In this document: positions 43,514 to 51,515 of the stretch, one piece after another
Layout: every line of letters begins with the position of its first letter
Position numbering within the stretch: position 1 is the stretch's first letter
DNA from: Paucilactobacillus oligofermentans DSM 15707 = LMG 22743
Lineage (GTDB): Bacteria; Bacillota; Bacilli; Lactobacillales; Lactobacillaceae
Reading direction: 5' to 3'
DNA length: 64,000 bases
NCBI RefSeq assembly: GCF_001434315.1
Contig: NZ_AZFE01000031.1
Location: 370,450 to 434,449, forward strand
The notes under the pieces: generated by a model
Told to the model about the DNA's origin: nothing
Databases searched by the model: none
What the model saw: only the letters and a program-made list of their open reading frames with translations
Translations under genes and position numbers: made by a program

Positions 43514-45283
43514 TTAATTTACAACTTGTTCATTAACATATTCTGCATATAACGGATGATTCTTAATCATTTCAAGATGCGTTCCATGTCCTGTTACCGT
43601 TCCATGTTCAATAAAGTAAATTTGGTCAGCATCGACAATTGTTGATAATCGATGAGCAATCACTAAAGTTGTTCGGTTCTTCATTAATTGATTTAATGCT
43701 TGTTGAACTTTTTCTTCTGACTGTGAATCTAAACTAGCAGTCGCTTCATCTAACATTAAAATTTTAGGATTACGTAGAAATGCTCTCGCAATTGCAATCC
43801 GCTGCTTTTGACCACCAGATAACTTAACTCCACGCTCACCAATTTCAGTTGCTAATCGTTCAGGAAAATCTGCAACAAATTGTTCTGCATAAGCTAACTT
43901 TAAACCCTGCCATAATTCATCATCACTTAATTCACGATCCAACCCATACTGTAAATTATCACGAATGGTGCCAGCAAAAACAGCACTGTCTTGAGATACA
44001 AATCCAATCTGGGAACGCCAACTCGCTAAATCAATTTGATCAACGTTATCATTTCCAATTTTAATTTCACCACCCATTGGCCGATAAAATCGCTCTAATA
44101 ATGAAAAAATTGTTGATTTTCCGCCACCGCTAGGACCGGCAAACGCAATCACAGTGTTCGGTTTAGCTTCAAATGAAATTTCATGTAAAACCTGGTGTTC
44201 CTCATCATAACTAAACGACAACCTATCAGCAGTAATCGTTTTACCTGCAACATCATACTGTTGATCAGTATAAATCGTATCGGCCTCTACTTTGGTATCA
44301 AACATTTCTTGAATCCGTTCTGTCGCTCCCATTGCTTTGGTAACTTGTGAGAAGAACGTAGCAAAAGTGGTAACTGGTGTAATGATATTAAATAAGTAAA
44401 TTAAAAATGCTACTAAATCACCACTAGTTAATGTCCCAGTTTGAACCCTAACTGCTCCATAACCAAGTACTCCGACGAATAATATCAACATTGCAGTTGT
44501 CATTGCCGGTTGAATTACCGCTTCAATCTTTGCATCTTTAATTCCTAATTTAAAAATATTACTGATTAAGTTACGACCACTATTCTGTTCAAATGCTTCG
44601 CCGTTACTTGATTTAATCAAGCGGATTTCCGATAATTTCTCACTAACATCGGCATTAAAGCTTGCTGTTGTTGCTTGTAATTGACGACCAATTTGCGACA
44701 TCATCCGACCAACTGGTAGCATAATTAAAGCAAAAATAGGAACTGCACTAAACATAATGGTTGCCATTTTCCAATCCATTAAAAATAGGATTATCAGTGA
44801 GCCCATTAATTGAATGGCACCCGTAACAAAACTTGGAAATTGCGAAGTTACCAAGTCTTTAATCACACTTGTATCGTTCACGACTCGCGAACTACTTTCA
44901 CCTGACTTATGATCATCAAAATAACCGACTGGTAATTCCAATAAATGCTTCCATAGTTTTTCTCTTAGCGTTTTAACCGCTGTTTCACCTACATATCGCA
45001 GTAAAAATCCGCCAACCGCACCAAATCCTAGCTGCGCAATAAAAGCGATAACTAAGATTGCAATCATCCTCGTATCCAGATGTGATAGTCCACTAGAATT
45101 AATTAATTTTTTCGTTAACTGTGGCACAATCAAACTTGCCCCACTAGTAACTAAACTAAACATTAATCCAATAATAAATAACCCCTTTTTAGGATTAACA
45201 CTATTAATTAATTTTAAAAAATCTTTCAGTTTAAATGTTCCATTGGATTTTGGTAATTCTTCAAAACTTCCATTACGATCCAT
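43514..45283 (-). CDS. ABC multidrug exporter half-transporter, LmrA/BmrA-like
   Basis: This 589-aa protein joins a six-helix membrane domain (about residues 35-315) to an ATPase domain (345-580) with Walker A GPSGGGKST, signature KLSGGQKQR, Walker B LMLDEATAS and switch IAHRLST. It would work as a homodimer pumping hydrophobic drugs out; the sequence is close in layout to LmrA of Lactococcus lactis. It starts 45 bp after a MarR-type gene, and both are probably controlled by two palindromic operators ahead of that gene. Confidence 0.9.
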   Translation of the reverse strand: MDRNGSFEELPKSNGTFKLKDFLKLINSVNPKKGLFIIGLMFSLVTSGASLIVPQLTKKLINSSGLSHLDTRMIAILVIAFIAQLGFGAVGGFLLRYVGETAVKTLREKLWKHLLELPVGYFDDHKSGESSSRVVNDTSVIKDLVTSQFPSFVTGAIQLMGSLIILFLMDWKMATIMFSAVPIFALIMLPVGRMMSQIGRQLQATTASFNADVSEKLSEIRLIKSSNGEAFEQNSGRNLISNIFKLGIKDAKIEAVIQPAMTTAMLILFVGVLGYGAVRVQTGTLTSGDLVAFLIYLFNIITPVTTFATFFSQVTKAMGATERIQEMFDTKVEADTIYTDQQYDVAGKTITADRLSFSYDEEHQVLHEISFEAKPNTVIAFAGPSGGGKSTIFSLLERFYRPMGGEIKIGNDNVDQIDLASWRSQIGFVSQDSAVFAGTIRDNLQYGLDRELSDDELWQGLKLAYAEQFVADFPERLATEIGERGVKLSGGQKQRIAIARAFLRNPKILMLDEATASLDSQSEEKVQQALNQLMKNRTTLVIAHRLSTIVDADQIYFIEHGTVTGHGTHLEMIKNHPLYAEYVNEQVVN

Positions 45284-45328
45284 AACCCTGTCCTATGCAC
45301 TAGTTTTAATTAACTAGATATTCTTTCC

Positions 45329-45958
45329 TTAATCTTTAAATCGACTCCAGGGATTCCATTTATCTAAATCATGATTATTTTGATGAAATTCTTCGAATCT
45401 TTTTTCAAATATTACTTGTAAATCATGACGTGACATCTTGCGATCAATACCACCCTTTTCAAGCCATTCTTCTCGCATTTGTTGCATAGCCTGTAATCTG
45501 TCCATTGGATCAATATACCGTGAAGAATGCGCTCTAAATTCAGGTGACCAACCAGCAATGATTTTTCCTAATGCATCTCTAAGTTCAACTTGTTGCTGAT
45601 CATCTAATCCTGTCAAAAAAGTATCACTAGCATTACTTTTTTTCGATGATGCCAACTTAGATGTTTTACTTTTACCTTGAGTTGTTAATTGAATATGTTT
45701 AACTCGTTTGTCTTGGTCGTCTTCAATTCGAATAATGTCTCCACTATTTTCCATTTTTTTTAATAATTCTGCTAATGAGCTTGGTCTTAAATCTAAAATT
45801 TCGGCCAAATAACTTTGCGTTAAATTATTTTCTTTTGCTAATACAGCTAAAACTCGATCTTGCCCCGTTAACGTTTGTTGTTGCTGACTCATAAATGCTG
45901 AACTGGCACTACCGATAAAGCTCAATTGTTTCATTAGATCGTCTGAAACAAATGACAT
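45329..45958 (-). CDS. MarR-family repressor of the ABC exporter
   Basis: This 209-aa regulator has a MarR winged helix-turn-helix (about residues 30-110: LTQSYLAEILDLRPSSLAEL, then the wing RIEDDQDKRVKHIQLT). It is about 60 residues longer than usual, with a charged C-terminal extension (WNPWSRFKD end). AAGGAAG precedes the ATG. Two perfect copies of AGTTCGGTACCGAACT lie 24 and 59 bp upstream, so it is probably autoregulated and controls the exporter that follows. The inducer is unknown. Confidence 0.9.
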   Translation of the reverse strand: MSFVSDDLMKQLSFIGSASSAFMSQQQQTLTGQDRVLAVLAKENNLTQSYLAEILDLRPSSLAELLKKMENSGDIIRIEDDQDKRVKHIQLTTQGKSKTSKLASSKKSNASDTFLTGLDDQQQVELRDALGKIIAGWSPEFRAHSSRYIDPMDRLQAMQQMREEWLEKGGIDRKMSRHDLQVIFEKRFEEFHQNNHDLDKWNPWSRFKD

Positions 45959-45981
45959 GAGATCACTTCCTTATTAATTTT

Positions 45982-45997
45982 AGTTCGGTACCGAACT
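45982..45997. promoter_or_regulatory. Operator palindrome, copy 1
   Basis: AGTTCGGTACCGAACT is a perfect 16-bp palindrome just upstream of the MarR gene, identical to copy 2 at 46017-46032, centres 35 bp apart. Confidence 0.85.
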
Positions 45998-46016
45998 TTA
46001 TTACGGAAATCATTAT

Positions 46017-46032
46017 AGTTCGGTACCGAACT
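46017..46032. promoter_or_regulatory. Operator palindrome, copy 2
   Basis: This second perfect copy of AGTTCGGTACCGAACT lies about three and a third helical turns from the first, fitting binding of two MarR dimers. Confidence 0.85.
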
Positions 46033-46384
46033 ATTTGTCAACAATTTTATCATTTATTTTTAAACCCGTTAATTTTAAAATCATTTAACCTAAAATTACT
46101 TTGAAAAACAATTCACTATCATTAACCTTATCCTGCTTTAACTTAATGAAAGTAAGGTTGTGACCAAGTTATTAATTTACTTATAACAGTAACGTTATAA
46201 CCGCTAAAGAATACTGTTTATGATAAACATCATCGTAATCATCCTTAATCCTATATAACTAAATTTTCTTAATAATCAATTTGTGAATTTTTTAACTTTT
46301 TTCAATACTTTCAGTTTTAGTATTAGAACAATCGTGTTAATATATGTATGTAACCAGTTATTAATTTTTGAAGGAGAGTGTCTA
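46033..46384. other. Intergenic region upstream of gnd
   Basis: Beyond the MarR palindromes, this 352-bp stretch has a 20-bp inverted repeat TTATAACAGTAACGTTATAA at 46181-46200 and a very T-rich segment 46280-46320. The gnd promoter must be here, but I see no confident -35/-10 pair. An open frame from 46283 extends the gnd frame upstream without a ribosome binding site, so I treat it as non-coding. Confidence 0.5.
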
Positions 46385-47815
46385 ATGTCTAATAAACAAG
46401 CACAAATTGGCGTTGTTGGTCTTGCCGTTATGGGTAAGAACCTTGCCTTAAATATTGAAAGTCGCGGTTTTACAGTTGGTGTTTATAACCGTTCTCGTTC
46501 AAAAACAGATGATATGATGAAAGATCATTCAGAAAAAAATCTTGTTCCAAGCTTTACTGTTCAAGAATTTGTTAATTCACTTGAAAAGCCACGTCGTATT
46601 TTGATGATGGTTAAAGCCGGCGGCCCTACTGATGCTGTTATTGATGAATTATTGCCACTTCTTGACGAACATGACGTCTTGATTGATGGTGGTAACACAA
46701 ACTTCCACGATACGATTGCTCGTAACAAGAAGCTTGATGAATCCGGAATTAACTTTATCGGTATGGGAGTTTCTGGTGGTGAATTAGGTGCCCTCCAAGG
46801 CCCTTCACTAATGCCGGGTGGTCAAAAAGAAGCTTATGATTTGGTTGAACCAATTTTGACACAAATCGCTGCTAAAGCTAAAGATGGTAAACCATGTGTT
46901 AATTACATTGGCGCTAATGGTGCCGGTCACTACGTTAAAATGGTTCATAACGGAATTGAATATGGTGATGAACAATTAATTGACGAAAGTTTTGATATTC
47001 TTCGCCGTGTTGGTGGTGTTTCAGTTGATGAATTGGCTGACATCTTCAAAGAATGGAACGAAGGCGAACTTGAAAGTTATCTTGTTGAAATCACTGCTGA
47101 CATCCTTACTCGTAAAGATGATCTTGGTGACGACAAGAACTTACCAATCGTTGATGCAATCTTAGATCGCGGTGCTAACAAAGGTACTGGTAAATGGTCT
47201 TCAGAAGATGCATTGGCAATTGGTGTCCCTCAATCAGTTATTACTGAATCAGTTTACGCTCGTTACATCTCAATGATGAAAGAAGAACGTGTTGCTGCAA
47301 GTAAAGAACTTGTTGGACCATCATCTAAACCTGAATTTGATAAAACTGAATTAATTGAAAAAGTTCGTCAAGCCCTCTTCTTTGGTAAAATCATGAGTTA
47401 TGCTCAAGGTTTTGAACAATTAAGAATTGCTTCTGAAGAATACGGTTGGGATCTTAAGTTTGGTGAATTGGCTCAAATCTGGCGTGAAGGATGTATCATT
47501 CGTGCTCAATTCCTTCAAAGTATCACTGATGCCTTTGATAAAGACGCTAAATTAACTAACCTATTATTAGACGGATACTTCAAGGATATCGCCGCACGTT
47601 ACCAAGACTCAATTCGTGACGTTGTTGCCCTTGCTGTTAAATCTGGTGTTCCCGTTCCTTCTCTTAGTGCAGCTGTTACTTATTACGATTCATATCGTTC
47701 AGAAGTGTTACCTGCTAACCTTCTACAAGCACAACGTGATTATTTTGGTGCTCACACATACGAACGTAATGATCGTCCTGGTAGCTTCCACTATTCATGG
47801 TATGAAGAACAATAA
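46385..47815 (+). CDS. gnd: 6-phosphogluconate dehydrogenase, long form
   Basis: This 476-aa enzyme decarboxylates 6-phosphogluconate to ribulose 5-phosphate with NADP+. Visible are [18 protein letters not shown], the NADP-favouring [37 protein letters not shown] and [15 protein letters not shown]. The full C-terminal helical repeat and tail are present. ATG at 46385 follows AAGGAGAG. It is monocistronic and works after zwf. A second, short enzyme of this activity is encoded at 34571. Confidence 0.97.
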   Translation: MSNKQAQIGVVGLAVMGKNLALNIESRGFTVGVYNRSRSKTDDMMKDHSEKNLVPSFTVQEFVNSLEKPRRILMMVKAGGPTDAVIDELLPLLDEHDVLIDGGNTNFHDTIARNKKLDESGINFIGMGVSGGELGALQGPSLMPGGQKEAYDLVEPILTQIAAKAKDGKPCVNYIGANGAGHYVKMVHNGIEYGDEQLIDESFDILRRVGGVSVDELADIFKEWNEGELESYLVEITADILTRKDDLGDDKNLPIVDAILDRGANKGTGKWSSEDALAIGVPQSVITESVYARYISMMKEERVAASKELVGPSSKPEFDKTELIEKVRQALFFGKIMSYAQGFEQLRIASEEYGWDLKFGELAQIWREGCIIRAQFLQSITDAFDKDAKLTNLLLDGYFKDIAARYQDSIRDVVALAVKSGVPVPSLSAAVTYYDSYRSEVLPANLLQAQRDYFGAHTYERNDRPGSFHYSWYEEQ

Positions 47816-47827
47816 ACATAATCATTT

Positions 47828-47854
47828 AAAAAGTAGCCCTTGGGTTACTTTTTT
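47828..47854 (+). terminator. gnd terminator
   Basis: A 12-bp hairpin (AAAAAGTAGCCC with GGGTTACTTTTT, one G-U pair) and T-run lie 13 bp after the stop. Confidence 0.85.
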
Positions 47855-47879
47855 ATTTCGCTTAAAATAGTGCATATTA

Positions 47880-47918
47880 AAAGGACCAACTAATCGATTA
47901 ATGATTAATTGGTCCTTT
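47880..47918 (-). terminator. Terminator of the GNAT gene
   Basis: A 16-bp stem with one mismatch (47880-47895 with 47903-47918) lies 19 bp after the stop of the minus-strand gene and is followed by a T-rich stretch on that strand. Confidence 0.75.
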
Positions 47919-47937
47919 ATATTTTTTATCAGCTAAT

Positions 47938-48522
47938 TTATACAAGCATCTCCGTATCACTATCAACTTGCATATGACGATACTGATGATCGCCAATCAT
48001 AATTTTGCTTTCTTCCACAAATCCTAATCTTCGATATAATCTTTCAGCTTTTGGATTGGCTAAATCTACATTCAATCCCAATGTTTCGTATTCCAAATCA
48101 TTGGCATGTGCAGCCATTTCATCAATTAACTTAGTCGCAACCCCATACCCACGATAATCTTCATCAACCGCTAATGAATCTAAATAGAATTCATCACTGA
48201 CTGCTTCTTGATCGGTAAATAACTCAGCTGTATTAATTGATGGTATTTTTTGAGCAACATCTAAGAAAACTCGGTTAACCGCATCTTCATTAGTGTTTGG
48301 ATAACCAAACGCTACTCCAATTACATTTCCATCTTCAACTGCTACTAATGTTGTGGCCACCATATCTAAAATCGATCGATGACTAAAAGATTGCTTAATT
48401 AGCCGCTGTGGGTCCGCTTCTGGAATTGATTCAAACTCTTCCAATTCCATTTCATCATAAATCATGGACAACAACGGCACAATCTGTTCAGCATCATCCG
48501 GTTCAGCATTTCTAATAAAAAT
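47938..48522 (-). CDS. GNAT-family acetyltransferase, apparent ATT start
   Basis: The product has the GNAT acetyl-CoA-binding core: SLAVDEDYRGYGVATKLIDE, then LGLNVDLANPKAERLYRRLGF. The expected conserved N-terminus FIRNAEPDDAEQIVPLLS is encoded upstream of the first usual start codon (GTG at 48480). AGGAGG lies exactly 7 bp before an ATT at 48522, which I take as the start (194 aa). No ATG, GTG or TTG occurs in frame between them. The GTG start would give 180 aa with the first beta strand cut. The acetylated substrate is unknown. Confidence 0.75.
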   Translation of the reverse strand: MFIRNAEPDDAEQIVPLLSMIYDEMELEEFESIPEADPQRLIKQSFSHRSILDMVATTLVAVEDGNVIGVAFGYPNTNEDAVNRVFLDVAQKIPSINTAELFTDQEAVSDEFYLDSLAVDEDYRGYGVATKLIDEMAAHANDLEYETLGLNVDLANPKAERLYRRLGFVEESKIMIGDHQYRHMQVDSDTEMLV

Positions 48523-48563
48523 AAATATCCCTCCTAATTTATATCCATTCTCACTGAACTGGA

Positions 48564-48612
48564 CAAAAAAAGCAAGTAACTAGTTTGACACAGCGGCCAA
48601 ATATTACTTGCT
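48564..48612 (-). terminator. uspA terminator
   Basis: AGCAAGTAA (48571-48579) pairs with TTACTTGCT (48604-48612); on the minus strand a run of seven T follows. Confidence 0.8.
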
Positions 48613-48620
48613 AAGATTAT

Positions 48621-49082
48621 TTATTTAGTTTCTAATGGTGTTCTAACAACTAAAACATCAGCAGTTGCGTTCCGATTAACGAAGGATGTAACTGATCCCA
48701 TCATTGCACGTTGTACAGCTGACAGTCCACTAGCACCCATAATAATCAAATCAACGGGATGGTCCTGTGGGAAATCATATGAAATAACCGTTTTAGGATT
48801 ACCTAATCGAATATGGATATCAACATCTGTAAAACTATCCGTTGAACGTAAATGATCAGCTAATGCGCTTAAATATTCTTTAGACTCACCAACTAATTGA
48901 TACGTAATGCTTCCATCTGACATTCCCGCATAATTATACGTAACTGAACGTGTATCAAGTACATTAAGCAAATGAATATGTGCGTGATTCCGTTTAGCAA
49001 CTGATACAGCCTTTTCCAAGGCTAACTTCGCATTTTTGGAACCATCCATTGGAACTAAGATATTTTGATAAACTTGATTCAT
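48621..49082 (-). CDS. Universal stress protein, UspA family
   Basis: This 153-aa cytoplasmic protein has the Usp fold: NILVPMDGSKNAKLALEKAV at the start and the ATP-binding loop LIIMGASGLSAVQRAMMGSV near the end (G-2x-G-9x-G-S type). It should bind ATP and act in stress adaptation, mechanism unknown. An AAGGGATGAG site precedes the ATG. A weak cre-like sequence lies 50 bp upstream (49132-49145). Confidence 0.93.
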   Translation of the reverse strand: MNQVYQNILVPMDGSKNAKLALEKAVSVAKRNHAHIHLLNVLDTRSVTYNYAGMSDGSITYQLVGESKEYLSALADHLRSTDSFTDVDIHIRLGNPKTVISYDFPQDHPVDLIIMGASGLSAVQRAMMGSVTSFVNRNATADVLVVRTPLETK

Positions 49083-49131
49083 AATAACTCATCCCTTCTC
49101 AATTAACTTTAATAAGTTCATTATAACATTT

Positions 49132-49145
49132 TTGAAGCGATTACA
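49132..49145. promoter_or_regulatory. Weak cre-like site upstream of uspA
   Basis: On the minus strand TGTAATCGCTTCAA has two mismatches to the cre consensus. Suggestive only. Confidence 0.3.
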
Positions 49146-49166
49146 ATAATTATATCCTTGGATATC

Positions 49167-49808
49167 CTAAAAATTATTTATCGCATCATTAACAGCCTGA
49201 TTACCAGTAATTACATTGAAAATTTTATGACCCATATGCTCATTAGCTAAGACTTCACTAATCACCGTTGCAACATCCGCTCGCGGAATTTTGCCTGCAT
49301 CACCTTTACCAGTTGAAACTGCAATTTGATTGGTTGGTTCATCATTAGTCAATGAACCGGGACGAATAACTGTATAGTTCAATGACGTATTATTTTTCAA
49401 CCATTCATCTGCATAATACTTGGCAACATAGTATGGTCGCATGCCATCTGACCACATTTCCGGGTTTTCAGCATATAATGCACTAACTAATACAAATCGC
49501 TTTACTCCAGCCATCTCTGCGGCTTTCATACTTTTAACAGCACCATCTAAATCAATCAAAATAGTTTTATCAGCACCAGTTTTACCACCTGAGCCTGCAG
49601 TGAAAACAACCGCATCCATACCAACCATTGCTTTAGCTAATGTTTCATATGAATCTTCTAAATTAAATGCAACTGGTGTAATTTGCTTAGTCTGTTCAAG
49701 TTGCTTAACGTCACGAACGGCAGCTAGAACTTCATTATCATTGGCTGCCAGTTGCTTAATTAACATTTGTCCAATTGCTCCGTGAGCACCGATTACTAAA
49801 ATTTTCAT
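49167..49808 (-). CDS. NAD(P)-binding atypical SDR (NmrA/YwnB-like)
   Basis: This 213-aa protein has an intact cofactor loop VIGAHGAIGQMLIKQL and the atypical SDR pattern AVVFTAGSGGK, RFVLVSALYAENP and YTVIRPGSLTN. Such proteins are oxidoreductases or redox sensors without a known general substrate. It lies 21 bp downstream of a MarR gene on the same strand, so the two form an operon in which the regulator probably controls the enzyme in response to an electrophile or quinone (inference). Confidence 0.9.
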   Translation of the reverse strand: MKILVIGAHGAIGQMLIKQLAANDNEVLAAVRDVKQLEQTKQITPVAFNLEDSYETLAKAMVGMDAVVFTAGSGGKTGADKTILIDLDGAVKSMKAAEMAGVKRFVLVSALYAENPEMWSDGMRPYYVAKYYADEWLKNNTSLNYTVIRPGSLTNDEPTNQIAVSTGKGDAGKIPRADVATVISEVLANEHMGHKIFNVITGNQAVNDAINNF

Positions 49809-49829
49809 CTCATTACCTCGAATTTAAGT

Positions 49830-50318
49830 TTAGCTTTTATTTTTTTTGTCGTTTATTCGGTCAGAAAAATATGTTTCTTCCTTCGAAATAACTTCTGTCG
49901 AAAAATCATCAATAAATTTCAAGACATCTGATAATTTGTTAGCTCCAAAAATTTTTAACCAATCATGAGCCCGTTCTAACCCTGCTTCTAATAATTTACC
50001 TTCAACGTTATTCCCTTCAGCGGTTAATTGTAAAATCTTCCGGCGACGGTCATTACTATCAATCTTTTGAATCACAAATCCACGATCCATCAAGCTGCTA
50101 ATTTGACGTGAAATTGCCGAACGTGATACTCGATGTCGTGATGCAATTTCCATCAATGTTAAATCACCGGTAGCCTCTTTAATTTCATGTAAAATTAAAT
50201 ATTGATCAAATGATATTTTATAATCACTGGCGGGTGCTGAAATAAAATCTTGTAAATACTTTAATGAAAATAGATACGATTTAATAAACGCATCAAAATA
50301 CTTTTTTTCTTCATTCAT
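49830..50318 (-). CDS. MarR-family regulator
   Basis: This 162-aa protein is a standard-length MarR regulator: an N-terminal helical dimer region, a winged helix-turn-helix with LTLMEIASRHRVSRSAISRQ (about residues 55-75) and the wing KIDSNDRRRKILQLT. It starts after GAGGAG and is first in an operon with the NAD(P)-binding protein gene. It shares only the family fold with the longer MarR protein at 45329. Confidence 0.9.
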   Translation of the reverse strand: MNEEKKYFDAFIKSYLFSLKYLQDFISAPASDYKISFDQYLILHEIKEATGDLTLMEIASRHRVSRSAISRQISSLMDRGFVIQKIDSNDRRRKILQLTAEGNNVEGKLLEAGLERAHDWLKIFGANKLSDVLKFIDDFSTEVISKEETYFSDRINDKKNKS

Positions 50319-50489
50319 AATTCTTTCTCCTCAAAATAAAAAATTTATCTATCTCTATTTTGACTAAATTGCGTGCATTAATCAACCTTTTTGGTTATTT
50401 ATTATTGCTAATAAGTGATATTTGTTTAAATTTCATCTTATATATATCAACTAATTAACACTTTTTATTCAAATAATTTATTTTTACTA

Positions 50490-50518
50490 TTTACAACTTT
50501 AATTATATTCTGTATAGT
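50490..50518 (+). promoter_or_regulatory. Promoter of the metal-binding lipoprotein gene
   Basis: TTTACA (50490-50495) and TATAGT (50513-50518) are spaced by 17 bp; the Fur/Zur-like box starts 1 bp downstream of the -10. Confidence 0.6.
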
Positions 50519-50519
50519 T

Positions 50520-50540
50520 AAATGATAATTATTACTATTT
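50520..50540. promoter_or_regulatory. Fur-family (Zur-like) operator
   Basis: This 21-bp imperfect palindrome has arms AAATGATAAT and ATTACTATTT around a central T. It differs from the Bacillus subtilis Zur box (AAATCGTAAT and ATTACGATTT arms) at three positions. It covers the transcription start, a classic repression position. Confidence 0.5.
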
Positions 50541-50561
50541 AGAAATTGAAAGGATCTCTTC

Positions 50562-51458
50562 ATGTCATCTCGTAAACTGACTTTCATCCCCATTATCGCT
50601 ATTATTACCATGGTATTAACTTTAACCGGTTGTACTAATTCTAAAGAATCATCAACTAACAAAATATCAATTGTCACTAGTACTAATTTTTATGGTGAAG
50701 TTGCTAAAGCAGTCGTTGGTAACAAAGGAACTGTGACCTCAATCATCAAAAATTCAGCCACCGATCCTCACGATTATGAAGCCACGGCGGATACTGCCAA
50801 AAAAGTTAGCTCAGCAGATTTTATCATCGCTAACGGGCTGGGCTATGATTCATGGCTATCACAACTAGCTAAAAATTCTGATGGTACTTTGATTAGTGTT
50901 GGTGAAAATGTGATGCACTTAAAATCTGGTGCTAATCCCCACATCTGGTATAACCCAACAATGATGTCTAAATTAGCAAACCAATTAGCAACTGATCTTG
51001 GAAAAAAAAATCCTAAAAATAAAACTTACTTTAAAGCCAACGCCCAAAAATATATCAAATCTTTAGCCCCCGTACAAAATAAAATTGATTCACTAAAAGT
51101 AACTGGTAATAGCAATCATGATGTTTATGTTAGTGAACCGGTGTTCGATTATGCCCTCTCTGCATTAGGCTACAAAGTGGCTAATAAAAACTTTGAAAAT
51201 GCGATTGAAAAGGATGCTGATCCTTCTCCAAAATCAATCAAAGCCATGCAGTCAGGCATTAAGAATCATTCGATTCAATTCTTTGTTGATAACAAGCAAG
51301 TTTCTAGTAATACCGTCACCAACATGACCAAACTTGCCAAACAAAATAACATTCCGGTCCTCAAAGTAACGGAAACTATTCCAAATGGGATGACTTACAA
51401 AGAATGGATGTTATCTCAATACACGCAGCTCGAAAAATTATTAAACCAAACTAATTAG
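50562..51458 (+). CDS. Metal ABC transporter substrate-binding lipoprotein (ZnuA/PsaA type)
   Basis: This 298-aa protein has a lipoprotein signal peptide with lipobox LTGC, so it is anchored outside the membrane. It has the cluster A-1 binding-protein fold with ligands visible as DPHDYE (His), NPHIWYNP (His), SEPVFDYAL (Glu) and FVDNKQVS (Asp). A His-His-Glu-Asp set is typical of the manganese-type PsaA group, whereas the Zur-like box favours zinc. No permease or ATPase gene is adjacent, so it must use components encoded elsewhere. There is no His-rich loop. Confidence 0.88.
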   Translation: MSSRKLTFIPIIAIITMVLTLTGCTNSKESSTNKISIVTSTNFYGEVAKAVVGNKGTVTSIIKNSATDPHDYEATADTAKKVSSADFIIANGLGYDSWLSQLAKNSDGTLISVGENVMHLKSGANPHIWYNPTMMSKLANQLATDLGKKNPKNKTYFKANAQKYIKSLAPVQNKIDSLKVTGNSNHDVYVSEPVFDYALSALGYKVANKNFENAIEKDADPSPKSIKAMQSGIKNHSIQFFVDNKQVSSNTVTNMTKLAKQNNIPVLKVTETIPNGMTYKEWMLSQYTQLEKLLNQTN

Positions 51459-51474
51459 CTTTAATTCACAATCT

Positions 51475-51515
51475 AAAAGGACGTCGACAAAATAATTTTG
51501 CCGGCGCCCTTTTTT
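51475..51515. terminator. Terminator between lipoprotein gene and pepF
   Basis: An 18-bp stem with two A-C mismatches and loop TAA, rich in CG in the middle, with flanking A- and T-runs, ends both convergent genes. Confidence 0.75.

Noticed and set aside
49441-49785. 114-codon plus-strand open frame
   Set aside because: Antisense to the NAD(P)-binding SDR gene, whose motifs are intact.
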